Shown piece by piece: positions 15,622 through 23,080 of a stretch of 64,000 nt of DNA. Every line of letters starts with the position of its first letter. Positions within the stretch are counted from its first letter, which is position 1. The notes below the pieces were generated by a model. That model ran no database searches. It was not told the DNA's origin and saw only the letters and a list, made by a program, of their open reading frames with translations. Source of the stretch: JAKPBU01 sp964425695 (GTDB taxonomy: Bacteria; Pseudomonadota; Gammaproteobacteria; Xanthomonadales; Xanthomonadaceae); contig CAYRNF010000001.1 of the NCBI GenBank assembly GCA_964425695.1, forward strand, positions 496,001 through 560,000, written 5' to 3'. A program made the position numbers and the translations under genes.

Positions 15622-16836
15622 ATGCCGCAGGTCGTCACCGCACCGGGCGTTTACGTGGAGCAGACGCGCGGCGCCGCGCCGGTTGGGCGCGGCGCGACGT
15701 CCACGGCGGTGTTCGTGGGCCGCACGCCACGCGGTCCTGTAGCGGTGCACGACGGACCGGCCCAGGTGCGCGGTGCGCGCGAGTTCGAGCAGGTGTTCGG
15801 CGATGCCGCGGAGGACCTGCCGCTGGGCGCGGCGGTGCGCGATTTCTTCGCGCACGGCGGCCGCCAGGCGTGGATCGTGCGGCTGCGCACGGGCGCCGCG
15901 CAGGATGCGGACGCGGGCCCCGGCGCACCCCTGCAGACCGCGGATTACATCGGCGATGCGGCCGCCGGCAGCGGCCTGCACGCGCTGGCGCGGATCGACG
16001 CGTTCAACCTGCTGTGCCTGCCGCCGGACGCGCCCGGCTGCGATGTCGCGCCGGAGGTGTGGCGCGCGGGGCTGGCGCACTGCGTGCAGCGCCGCGCCAT
16101 GCTGCTGGTGGATGCGCCCGCCGCGTGGGACGACAGCGCCGCGCTGCCTTCCGCCGCGGCGTTGGCCGCGCTGGGCTTGGACGGCGATGCCGCGCGCAAC
16201 GCGGCGCTGTACTACCCGCGCCTGGTGCAATCCTGTGCGCCGTCCGCGATGTCGCGCCGGCCGCGCGTGCCCTGCGGCGCCGTGGCCGGGCTGTACGCGG
16301 CCACCGACCTGTCGCGCGGCGTGTGGAAGGCGCCGGCCGGGCTGGAGGTCGCCCTGCGCGGCGGGCTGTTGCCCTCGCGCGTACTCACCGATGCGCAGCA
16401 GGCGCAGCTCAACGTGCTGGGCATCAACTGCCTGCGGCGCTTCCCGCAGGGCAGCGTGGTGTGGGGCGCGCGCACGCTGGCCGGCGCGGACACGCGCGCC
16501 GATGCGTACAAGTACGTGCCGGTGCGGCGCATGGCGCTGCACCTGCACGACAGCCTGGAGCGCGGGCTGGCGTGGACGGTGTTCGAACCCAACGACGAAA
16601 CGCTGTGGGCCCGGGTGCGCCTGGCGGCCACCGCCTTCCTGCAGGGCCTGTTCCGCGAAGGCGCGTTCCAGGGCACGACGCCGCGCGAGGCGTACCTGGT
16701 GCGCTGCGATGCCGCCACCACCACGGCCGCCGACGTCGCCGCCGGGCGGCTGCGCCTGCTGGTGGGCTTTGCGCCGCTGAAGCCGGCCGAGTTCGTGACG
16801 CTCTCGCTGGCGTTGCCTGCGGCGCCACCCGCCTGA
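15622..16836 (+). CDS. Contractile tail sheath-like protein (phage tail / eCIS type), orphan
   Basis: A 404-aa protein resembling sheath proteins of extracellular contractile injection systems. It has an N-terminal PGVYVEQ, TAVFVGRTPRGPV, a FFAHGGRQAWIVRL block, the mid-protein YYPRLVQ, GAVAGLYAATDLSRGVWKAP, and a C-terminal domain with YKYVPVRRM and EPNDETLW. In a complete system the sheath wraps an inner tube and contracts to drive it into a target. Here no tube, baseplate, spike or AAA ATPase gene is adjacent, and the protein is short for a sheath. The real start is taken at ATG 15622 because homology begins there. It may be a domesticated remnant or serve a system encoded elsewhere. Confidence 0.85.
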   Translation: MPQVVTAPGVYVEQTRGAAPVGRGATSTAVFVGRTPRGPVAVHDGPAQVRGAREFEQVFGDAAEDLPLGAAVRDFFAHGGRQAWIVRLRTGAAQDADAGPGAPLQTADYIGDAAAGSGLHALARIDAFNLLCLPPDAPGCDVAPEVWRAGLAHCVQRRAMLLVDAPAAWDDSAALPSAAALAALGLDGDAARNAALYYPRLVQSCAPSAMSRRPRVPCGAVAGLYAATDLSRGVWKAPAGLEVALRGGLLPSRVLTDAQQAQLNVLGINCLRRFPQGSVVWGARTLAGADTRADAYKYVPVRRMALHLHDSLERGLAWTVFEPNDETLWARVRLAATAFLQGLFREGAFQGTTPREAYLVRCDAATTTAADVAAGRLRLLVGFAPLKPAEFVTLSLALPAAPPA

Positions 16837-17008
16837 GCGCACGGGTTGCGGATAAGGCCGGGTGCTGTGGGCGCTGCGCCCAAGGTTCCGGTCGCCCGGC
16901 TGATCGCCATCCCCCTCTTCGCGCCCTGCAGCGAAACGAGACAGGCGGCGCGTCGTGGCCGCACCGGGCCGGGATACGATGCCGCGCAGGCCGCCGCGGG
17001 AGCACACC

Positions 17009-17506
17009 ATGCAGGGCGAAGGCAGCTGGGGCAACGTGAGGTTCCGTCCGCGCCGGCTGCGCGGCGGCGTGGACTGGGGCGATGCGGAAAGCCGCTTCGT
17101 CACCGGACTGGTGGTGTTCCTGCTCACCGCCCTGCTGTACCCGTGGTACGCGTACCGCGTGCAGGCGTGGTTGCTGGAACGCGATCTTGCCGCCGCGACG
17201 CAGGCGCTGGCGCAGGCATCGGCCGCGCAGATGCAGGCGAGCCGGCAGCGCGCCGCGGTGGCCACGCGGCGCGCGCAGGTCGCCTCCGTGCCAGCGGTAT
17301 CGATCCGGATCATGGGCGCCATGGAGCTGCGCAACGGGCCGATGGCGATCGTGGACCTGGCGGGCCGGCCGCTGGACGGGGCCGCGCCGGTCATCTGTCT
17401 GCGCGTGCAGGAAACGCTGGGTACGCCGATGGTCGGGCGCGCGCTCCGCGTGCAGCGCTGGCGCCCCGATGCGCCGGCGGTGTCCATGGGTTCCAGCCAG
17501 TGTTGA
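17009..17506 (+). CDS. Unknown single-pass membrane protein
   Basis: A 165-aa protein with an N-terminal cytoplasmic segment, one membrane helix (about residues 29-47, including VVFLLTALLYPWYAY), an Ala/Gln-rich helical stretch likely to be coiled coil (about 52-92), and a C-terminal region that looks like a small beta domain (VSIRIMGAMELRNGPMAIVD). I do not recognise a family. It follows the sheath-like gene on the same strand after 172 bp. The ATG at 17009 is preferred to an upstream in-frame start because the extension is low-complexity. Confidence 0.6.
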   Translation: MQGEGSWGNVRFRPRRLRGGVDWGDAESRFVTGLVVFLLTALLYPWYAYRVQAWLLERDLAAATQALAQASAAQMQASRQRAAVATRRAQVASVPAVSIRIMGAMELRNGPMAIVDLAGRPLDGAAPVICLRVQETLGTPMVGRALRVQRWRPDAPAVSMGSSQC

Positions 17507-17648
17507 TGTTCGCCATGTGGAATGTCCGCGTGCCGCACCGTGGTGCGCGGGTGGCGCGGGGGTGCTGCTCGATGGCGCCGGATCCGCCGGTGGAGCCGCT
17601 GTAAGCGCCGCATCCGCTTCGCTGCAACGCCGGGCGCGAACCTGCCGG

Positions 17649-17683
17649 TTGACACGATTCCATAATTCCAGAATATTGGAAGT
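17649..17683 (+). promoter_or_regulatory. arsR promoter and operator
   Basis: A perfect -35 (TTGACA, 17649-17654) is followed, at 17 bp, by a weak -10 region (around 17671-17677) that lies inside an inverted repeat TTCCA-GAATAT-TGGAA (17666-17681). A further TTCCA half-site is at 17658. This resembles ArsR-family operators. The predicted transcription start would fall at or near the ATG at 17684, implying a leaderless message. The promoter is seen in sequence; repression by ArsR is inferred. Confidence 0.7.
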
Positions 17684-18145
17684 ATGGAGACCGACGACGC
17701 CCTGTCCGCGCTCACCGCGCTCAGCCATCCCTCGCGCCTGGCCGCGTTCCGCGCGCTGGTCCAGGCCGGGCCCGGCGGGCTGGCGGTGGGGGAAATACGC
17801 GAACACCTGACGCTGCCGCCGGCCACGCTGAGCGCGCACCTCAACGTGCTGCGCGCGGCAGGGCTGGTGCGCGACGCGCGCGAAGGCAGGGTAATCCGCG
17901 TGCGCGCCGACTACGCGCGCATGGATGCGCTGGTGGGCTACCTGATGGACAACTGCTGCGGCGGCGCGGCGCAGTGCGCGCCGGCCGCATGCAAGCCGCC
18001 CGCAACGCAGGCCCGCAAACCCCTAGCCGGGCCCGGCGCTGGCCGCCCGGCCAAGGCCACCGCGTCCGCGGCGTCCCGCACGACCACGCGCCCAGGCGCT
18101 GCCCGCAAGGCCACGCCGCGCAAGCCACCCGGAGCACGCCGATGA
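17684..18145 (+). CDS. arsR: ArsR-family metalloregulator
   Basis: A 153-aa winged-helix repressor. Residues ~1-85 form the ArsR/SmtB fold (HPSRLAAFRALV, then LPPATLSAHLNVLRAAGLV as recognition helix). A CC pair in DNCCGG, followed by further cysteines (QCAPAAC), near residues 89-103 could bind As(III), as in ArsR types with C-terminal cysteine sites. A ~45-residue Lys/Arg/Pro/Ala-rich tail follows, longer than in most ArsR proteins. It should repress the arsenic operon until arsenite binds. The stop overlaps the next start (ATGA), so the operon is translationally coupled. Confidence 0.92.
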   Translation: METDDALSALTALSHPSRLAAFRALVQAGPGGLAVGEIREHLTLPPATLSAHLNVLRAAGLVRDAREGRVIRVRADYARMDALVGYLMDNCCGGAAQCAPAACKPPATQARKPLAGPGAGRPAKATASAASRTTTRPGAARKATPRKPPGARR

Positions 18146-18351
18146 AACGCTTCCACGCGTACCGCAGCGCGGCCGCCCTGGACGCCAGCGTGCCCCACCG
18201 GGCGCGCACGCCGCACGATCCGAAGGCGTTCCGCGATGCGTGGCAGGTGCTGCGCCGGCGGATCGAACTGTTGCTAGCCCTGCCGCTGGACAAGCTGGAC
18301 ACCCTGGCGCGCGAGCAGGCACTGATGCGCATCGCGCAGGAGACCGCATGA
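18142..18351 (+). CDS. Small protein in arsenic operon, unknown function
   Basis: A 69-aa basic, helical protein (MKRFHAYRSA at the start, a helix with WQVLRRRIELLLALPLDKL). It overlaps arsR by 4 bp and arsC by 4 bp (ATGA in both cases), which argues strongly that it is translated as part of the operon. There are no cysteines and no recognised motif. It might assist ArsC or regulate translation, but nothing in the sequence says so. Confidence 0.7.
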   Translation: MKRFHAYRSAAALDASVPHRARTPHDPKAFRDAWQVLRRRIELLLALPLDKLDTLAREQALMRIAQETA

Positions 18352-18743
18352 CCGCTTCGACCAAACGCGTGCTGTTCGTCTGCGTGGAGAACTCCAACCG
18401 CAGCCAGATGGCGGAGGCCTTCGCCCGAATCCACGGCGGCGATGCGGTGCAGGCGCACAGCGCCGGCTCGCGGCCTTCCGGCAGGATCAACCCCAAGGCG
18501 GTGCGGTTCATGGCCGAACGCGGCTACGACCTGTCGGCGCATGCGTCCAAGTCGCTGGACGAGGTGGAAGGCGGGTTCGACGCGGTGGTGACCATGGGTT
18601 GCGGCGACAGCTGCCCGTGGGTTCCCGCGCGCATCCGCCAGGACTGGGCGCTGCCGGATCCGCGCGACATGGACGACGACGGCTACCGCGCGGTGCGCGA
18701 CGAGATCGAAGCGCGCGTGCGCACGCTGCTGGCGGCGCTGTGA
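18348..18743 (+). CDS. arsC: Arsenate reductase, low-molecular-weight phosphatase type
   Basis: A 131-aa protein of the thioredoxin-dependent arsenate reductase family. The CX5R phosphate/arsenate loop VCVENSNRS has Cys12 and Arg18. A second pair, CGDSC (Cys85, Cys89), is placed to relay the disulfide to thioredoxin. DPRD near residue 105 supplies the acid. It reduces As(V) to As(III), which then leaves through the aquaporin encoded next. The start overlaps the preceding stop (ATGA) and the stop overlaps the GTG of the next gene. Confidence 0.95.
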   Translation: MTASTKRVLFVCVENSNRSQMAEAFARIHGGDAVQAHSAGSRPSGRINPKAVRFMAERGYDLSAHASKSLDEVEGGFDAVVTMGCGDSCPWVPARIRQDWALPDPRDMDDDGYRAVRDEIEARVRTLLAAL

Positions 18744-19435
18744 GCGCGGCGCAAGCCGCGCCGCTGCCGGCGCGACTGCTGGCCGAAGCCCTGGGGACCG
18801 CCCTGCTGTTGGCCACGGTGGTGGGCTCCGGCGTGATGGGCCTGGCCCTGGCGCAGGGCAACGACGGCATCGCGCTGCTCGCCAACGCCGGTGCCACCGC
18901 GGCGGTGCTGTACGTGCTGATCGTAGTGCTGGGGCCGGTGTCGGGCGCGCATTTCAATCCGGCGGTGACCCTGGCGATGCGGATGCGCGGCGCGCTGTCC
19001 ACGCGCGACGCGATCGGCTACATCGCGGTGCAGGCCGCCGCCGCCGCGGCCGGCGTGCTGCTGGCCCACGCGATGTTCGAACTGCCGCTGCTGCAGCCGG
19101 GCACGCGGGTGCGCAGCGGCGCGGCACAGTGGCTGTCCGAGGGCGTGGCCACCTTCGGCCTGCTGCTGACGATCCTGCTGGGCGTGCGGCACCGCGCGGC
19201 GTCGGTGCCGGCGCTCGTGGCAGCGTGGATCTTCGCCGCGTACTGGTTCACGGCCAGCACGTCGTTCGCCAATCCGGCGGTGACGCTGGCGCGCGCGCTG
19301 ACCCAGACGTTCGCGGGCATCCGGCTGGCGGATGTGGCGCCGTTCGTGCTGGCGCAGCTGGCCGGTGCAGCGCTGGCGCTGCCGGTGGCACACGCGTTGG
19401 ACTCCACGCGTGGCGCAGGGGCGGAGCAGGCGTGA
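18740..19435 (+). CDS. aqpS: MIP/aquaporin-family channel, probable arsenite channel
   Basis: A 231-aa six-helix channel protein with the two half-helix motifs of the family, FNPAVTLA (Asn73) and ANPAVTLAR (Asn178). Placement directly after arsC, sharing bases with its stop codon (GTGA), points to an AqpS-like role: As(III) made by ArsC flows out as neutral arsenous acid. No ArsB or Acr3 pump gene is nearby. The GTG at 18740 is chosen because the N-terminal membrane helix begins a few residues later; longer starts run into arsC. Confidence 0.9.
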   Translation: MSAAQAAPLPARLLAEALGTALLLATVVGSGVMGLALAQGNDGIALLANAGATAAVLYVLIVVLGPVSGAHFNPAVTLAMRMRGALSTRDAIGYIAVQAAAAAAGVLLAHAMFELPLLQPGTRVRSGAAQWLSEGVATFGLLLTILLGVRHRAASVPALVAAWIFAAYWFTASTSFANPAVTLARALTQTFAGIRLADVAPFVLAQLAGAALALPVAHALDSTRGAGAEQA

Positions 19436-19470
19436 CGCGCGGTGCGCACGCCGGTGGCTGATGGAAGACG

Positions 19471-19682
19471 CTGGATCCCCGCGTTCGCGGGGATGACGGT
19501 CGATTTTTTTCTCCGCGACGGGCGGGGCGTGCAGTGTGGTTGTCGGTAAAGCCAAAGGCGCTGGATCCCCGCTTTCGCGGGGACGACGTTCGATTTTTCT
19601 CCGCGACGGGCGGGGCGTGCGGTGCGGTTTTCGGTGGAGGAGTGGAAGGCGCTGGATCCCCGCTTTCGCGGGGATCACGGCG
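19471..19682. repeat. REP-like array, three copies with a 90-bp period
   Basis: CTGGATCCCCGC(G/T)TTCGCGGGGA occurs at 19471, 19561 and 19651, exactly 90 bp apart. The spacers are also similar (TCGATTTTT, CTCCGCGACGGGCGGGGCGTGC, then GCGGTTTTCGGT). Each head is a perfect GC hairpin followed by a T-rich run, so the array may also end ars operon transcripts. Confidence 0.85.
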
Positions 19683-19715
19683 GGTTCCCAGTGCATCGCA
19701 GGTGTGCGTCGCCCG

Positions 19716-20351
19716 CTAGTTGCATGCAGGCGTGAGGCGGTTGTCGGCAGCCGCAGGCGGATGGTCTTCGGACGTCTCCACCAGGGCCCAGTGCACGCCC
19801 TGGGTGGCGTGCCGCGCGCCGATGGCGATGCAGGGCCTGCGCGGCACGCCGCGCGGGCGGCGGCCGCGGGCGAGCGCCGCCAGGAGCGTCGCCGGGTCGT
19901 GTTCGAACGCGACGCGTTGTGGCGGCGCCGCGTCCAGGCGCGCGCGCTCCAGCTCCAGGGCCGCCTGCTCGTACGCCAGCACTTCGGGCAGGTAACGCAC
20001 GCGCAGCCGCCGCGCGCGCAGGAACGCGACGAATTCCAGCGCCTCGGGCAGGAACGAGAACCCCGCCGGCGGCTGGCGCTGCCAGAACGCGCCGACTTCG
20101 CGCGCAAGCCGCTTCGGGCCCAGCAGCGTGCAGGTCAGCGGCAGCAGGGTGCGCAGCTTGCCCATGCGGAAACCCTTGTGCAGGGTGCGGTTGGTATCCA
20201 GCCCGGGATCGGCGGCGATGCGCCGCAGGCGGGCGGCTTCCAGCGCGGTCAGGTCGGCGGCCGGCAGGCCGTCCTGCGCGCGCACCGCGTCGCGGAACGC
20301 CGGATCCACGATCAGGCGCAGCAGCGCGGACTGGAAGGCGGGCAGGCTCAT
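19716..20351 (-). CDS. DUF2063 family protein, partner of DUF692 oxidase
   Basis: A 211-aa protein of the DUF2063 family, whose N-terminal helical domain was once labelled DNA-binding but in metal-oxidase peptide pathways acts as a precursor-recognition partner (BufC-type). Visible family features are FQSALLRLIVDPAF at the start and NRTLHKGFRMGKLRTLLP in the middle. The start ATG overlaps the stop of the upstream DUF692 gene by 4 bp. It should escort the 69-aa precursor to the oxidase. A REP array lies just after the stop codon. Confidence 0.85.
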   Translation of the reverse strand: MSLPAFQSALLRLIVDPAFRDAVRAQDGLPAADLTALEAARLRRIAADPGLDTNRTLHKGFRMGKLRTLLPLTCTLLGPKRLAREVGAFWQRQPPAGFSFLPEALEFVAFLRARRLRVRYLPEVLAYEQAALELERARLDAAPPQRVAFEHDPATLLAALARGRRPRGVPRRPCIAIGARHATQGVHWALVETSEDHPPAAADNRLTPACN

Positions 20352-21286
20352 CGCATCGCCTCCGCGCGGCGCGCTTCGCGTGGTGCGCGCGCACGCGGGC
20401 CGCGCCGCAGCTGCGTCCGCCGCCACAGCGTCTGCAGGCGCTGCAGGTCGGCGCGCACGGGGGTCAGGCCCACCGCGTCCACCCAGGAGCCGAACAGTTC
20501 GAACACCACGCCGCCGATGTTCGGGCAGCGCGGCAGGGTCCATTCCAGCAGCGGCCAGACCGCGTCGGCGACCACGTCGCTGTGCGCGTCCAGGTAGGTG
20601 CCGTCCAGCTCCATGCCGCCGGCCACGTGGATCTCGCCCACGTGGCCGAGGTCGAGCTCGCGCAGCAGGTCCATGGCATCGAACCTGTGGTTGCGCGCGT
20701 TGGTGTACAGGTTGTGCAGGTCCAGCACCAGGCCGCAGCCGCTTTCGCGGCACAGCTGGTCGAGGAACTGCGCCTCGTCCATCTCGCAGCCGGGGATGTC
20801 GAAGTAGTAGGTGTTGTTTTCCAGCAGGAACGGGCGCGGGATGGCGCGCTGCACGTCGCGGATGCGCGGCACCAGCAGCGCCAGCGTTTCGGCATCGCGC
20901 GCCAGCGGCAGGGTGATGCCGACATTGGTGCGGTGGCCGCCGTGGTCGGCGAGGTGGAACGCCAGGTGGTCGCTGTGCCAGGGGAAGTCGAGCCTGCGCC
21001 GCCAGTGGGCGAGCTGCGCCACGTGCTGCGCGTCGTAGTGGTCGGCGCTGCCGATGGACAGGCCGATGCTGTGCGCCACCACCGGCCGTGCGCCGGCGAG
21101 CTGGCGCAGGCGCGCGATGCCCTCGTCGTCGTCGATGTAGCGGGGCATGCCGCCGGGACCCTGGTCGGTCCAGAACATGTCGGGCACGACTTCCACGAAA
21201 TCGATGCCCGCATCCGGCGATGCGAACAGCGGTGCGAGCGGGGCCTGGTACGCCAGGCCCACGCCGAGTTTCGGCAAAGCCCGCAT
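20348..21286 (-). CDS. DUF692 multinuclear non-heme iron oxidase (MNIO)
   Basis: A 312-aa TIM-barrel protein of the DUF692 family, which includes MbnB, TglH, ChrH, ApyH and BufB; these use two or three iron atoms to modify cysteine or other residues in peptides. Likely metal-ligand segments are VVAHSIGLSIGS, WHSDHLAFH, LLENNTYYF, LDLHNLYTNARNH, EIHVAGG and LDAHSDVV. It starts 7 bp after the precursor gene and overlaps the DUF2063 gene by 4 bp. The C-terminus ends in an Arg-rich tail. The family assignment is firm; the reaction and site are inferred. Confidence 0.93.
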   Translation of the reverse strand: MRALPKLGVGLAYQAPLAPLFASPDAGIDFVEVVPDMFWTDQGPGGMPRYIDDDEGIARLRQLAGARPVVAHSIGLSIGSADHYDAQHVAQLAHWRRRLDFPWHSDHLAFHLADHGGHRTNVGITLPLARDAETLALLVPRIRDVQRAIPRPFLLENNTYYFDIPGCEMDEAQFLDQLCRESGCGLVLDLHNLYTNARNHRFDAMDLLRELDLGHVGEIHVAGGMELDGTYLDAHSDVVADAVWPLLEWTLPRCPNIGGVVFELFGSWVDAVGLTPVRADLQRLQTLWRRTQLRRGPRARAPREARRAEAMR

Positions 21287-21293
21287 CCGTGGG

Positions 21294-21503
21294 TCAGCGC
21301 ATGCCGCGGGTGACGATGTCTTCGATCAGGAACCGGTCCAGCCCGGACAGGCAGGGCCGGCAGCCCCTGAAGCCGGGCAGCTCGGGGATGGTGAGCGTGA
21401 CGCGCAGCGTCTTGACGAGGTCTTCGAACGAGGTGTCGGCGGCAAGCGCCACGTGCAGCTCGGTGATCGGCGACAGCTTCCGGGCGACTTTCTTGGTGGC
21501 CAT
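21294..21503 (-). CDS. Probable RiPP precursor peptide
   Basis: A 69-aa peptide starting MATKKVARKL, with an acidic/hydrophobic leader-like middle (TSFEDLVKTLRVTL) and a C-terminal block GFRGCRPCLSGLDRF. The only cysteines are C48 and C51. It lies directly upstream of the DUF692 oxidase (7-bp gap), with AGGA before its ATG, the usual place for the substrate of such an oxidase. No signal peptide is evident, unlike bufferins. A Gly-rich CxxC core is a plausible target for cysteine oxidation or heterocycle formation. Not recognised as any characterised precursor. Confidence 0.75.
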   Translation of the reverse strand: MATKKVARKLSPITELHVALAADTSFEDLVKTLRVTLTIPELPGFRGCRPCLSGLDRFLIEDIVTRGMR

Positions 21504-21647
21504 GGGGGAGTCCTATGCAGTGTGGGTCGGCCTTCGCGGCGCGCGCGTGCTGCACGCGACGCGCGAAGTGGATCCCCCCTGCCAGCCAACAACGCGCGCG
21601 TGGCGCGGGCCCGGCCACCGCCGCCGCGCGCCGGGATGCAACGCGAC

Positions 21648-21672
21648 TTGCAGCAGCGGCTCCAGCCGCGAC
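21648..21672 (+). repeat. Degenerate REP copy
   Basis: The sequence around AGCGGCTCCAGCCGCGA is a diverged copy of the GGAGCGGCTTCAGCCGCGA palindrome also seen at 28411. It lies between purD and the precursor peptide gene. Confidence 0.5.
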
Positions 21673-21699
21673 GGCGCGCGGCCTTGCGCCGCGTCCGCC

Positions 21700-22986
21700 T
21701 CAGCCGCGTTCGCGCTCGATCGCGCGCCAGCCGATGTCGTGGCGGTGGAACTCGCCGGGCCAGCCGATGCCGGCGACCTCGGCGTAGGCCTTGCGCTGCG
21801 CCTCGGCCACGGTGTCGCCCAGCGCGCACACGCACAGCACGCGGCCGCCGGCGGTGACGGCGTGCGCGCCTTCCAGGCGCGTGCCGGCGTGGAAGACCTT
21901 TGTGTCGTCCACGTCGGGTGCGTCGAAGCTGTTGATCGCATCGCCGGTGCGCGGCATGCCCGGGTAGCCTTCGGCGGCCATCACCACGCCCAGCGACGGA
22001 CGCGGGTCCCACTGCGCCTGCGCGCCGTCGAGGCTTCCGTCGATGGCCGCTTCCAGCAGGTCCACCAGGTCGGAGCGCAGGCGCATCATCACCGGCTGCG
22101 TTTCCGGATCGCCGAAGCGCACGTTGAATTCGATCACCTTCGGCGCGCCGCTGGCGTCGATCATCAGGCCCGCGTAGAGGAAGCCGGTGAACGGAACGCC
22201 GTCGGCCGCCATGCCGCGCACGGTGGGTTCGACGACCTCGCGCATCACCCGCGCATGCACCTGCGGCGTCACCACCGGTGCGGGCGAGTACGCGCCCATG
22301 CCGCCGGTGTTGGGACCGGTATCGCCATCGCCCACGCGCTTGTGGTCCTGGCTGGTGGCCATGGGCAGCGCGTGCGTGCCGTCCACCATGGAGATGAAAC
22401 TGGCTTCCTCGCCTTCCAGGAATTCCTCGATCACCACGCGCGCGCCGGCATCGCCGAATGCGTTGCCTTCGAGCATGTCGCGCACCGCGGCTTCTGCTTC
22501 GTCCAGCGTCATCGCCACTATCACGCCCTTGCCGGCGGCCAGGCCATCGGCCTTGACCACGATGGGCGCACCCTTCTCGCGCACGTAGGCCAGCGCGGCC
22601 TGCACGTCGGTGTGCACCGCGTAGAACGCGGTGGGAATGCCATGGCGGGCCAGGAATTCCTTGGCGTAGGCCTTGCTGCCTTCCAGCTGCGCGGCCGCCG
22701 CGGTGGGGCCGAAGATGCGCAGGCCCGCGCCGCGGAACATGTCCACCACGCCCGCCACCAGCGGCTGCTCGGGGCCGACGACGGTGAGCGCGACCTGTTC
22801 GCGCGTGGCCAGGTCGAGCAGGCCGTCGATGTCGGTGGCCTTCAGGTCCACGTTGCGGCACCTGGGCTCGAACGCGGTGCCGGCGTTGCCCGGCGCCACC
22901 AGCACTTCGGACACGCGCGGCGACTGCGCCAGCTTCCACGCCAGGGCGTGCTCGCGGCCGCCGGATCCGATGACCAGTACCTTCAT
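21700..22986 (-). CDS. purD: Phosphoribosylamine-glycine ligase
   Basis: A 428-aa GAR synthetase catalysing the second step of purine synthesis, ATP-dependent joining of glycine to phosphoribosylamine. Family features are MKVLVIGSGGREHALAWKL at the N-terminus, VGPEQPLVAG, the ATP-grasp region with VVKADGLAAGKGV, and FNVRFGDPETQ. Length is normal. It is the last gene of the housekeeping run and lies 94 bp after a lipoprotein gene that separates it from purH. Confidence 0.97.
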   Translation of the reverse strand: MKVLVIGSGGREHALAWKLAQSPRVSEVLVAPGNAGTAFEPRCRNVDLKATDIDGLLDLATREQVALTVVGPEQPLVAGVVDMFRGAGLRIFGPTAAAAQLEGSKAYAKEFLARHGIPTAFYAVHTDVQAALAYVREKGAPIVVKADGLAAGKGVIVAMTLDEAEAAVRDMLEGNAFGDAGARVVIEEFLEGEEASFISMVDGTHALPMATSQDHKRVGDGDTGPNTGGMGAYSPAPVVTPQVHARVMREVVEPTVRGMAADGVPFTGFLYAGLMIDASGAPKVIEFNVRFGDPETQPVMMRLRSDLVDLLEAAIDGSLDGAQAQWDPRPSLGVVMAAEGYPGMPRTGDAINSFDAPDVDDTKVFHAGTRLEGAHAVTAGGRVLCVCALGDTVAEAQRKAYAEVAGIGWPGEFHRHDIGWRAIERERG

Positions 22987-23080
22987 GCGCGGGAGTTCCT
23001 GCTGCTGTCCGGGGAAGTGGTGCGCGCCGCGGCAGGCGTGCCGCGCGCGTCGGTGGTCGCGGCGCCCGCGCGCCCCGGGT

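Noticed and set aside
14380..17844. A 1154-codon open frame on the minus strand
   Set aside because: It spans four recognisable plus-strand genes and is an artefact of high GC codon use.
19471..19682. CRISPR array
   Set aside because: Spacers between the hairpins are similar to each other and the hairpins are REP-like.
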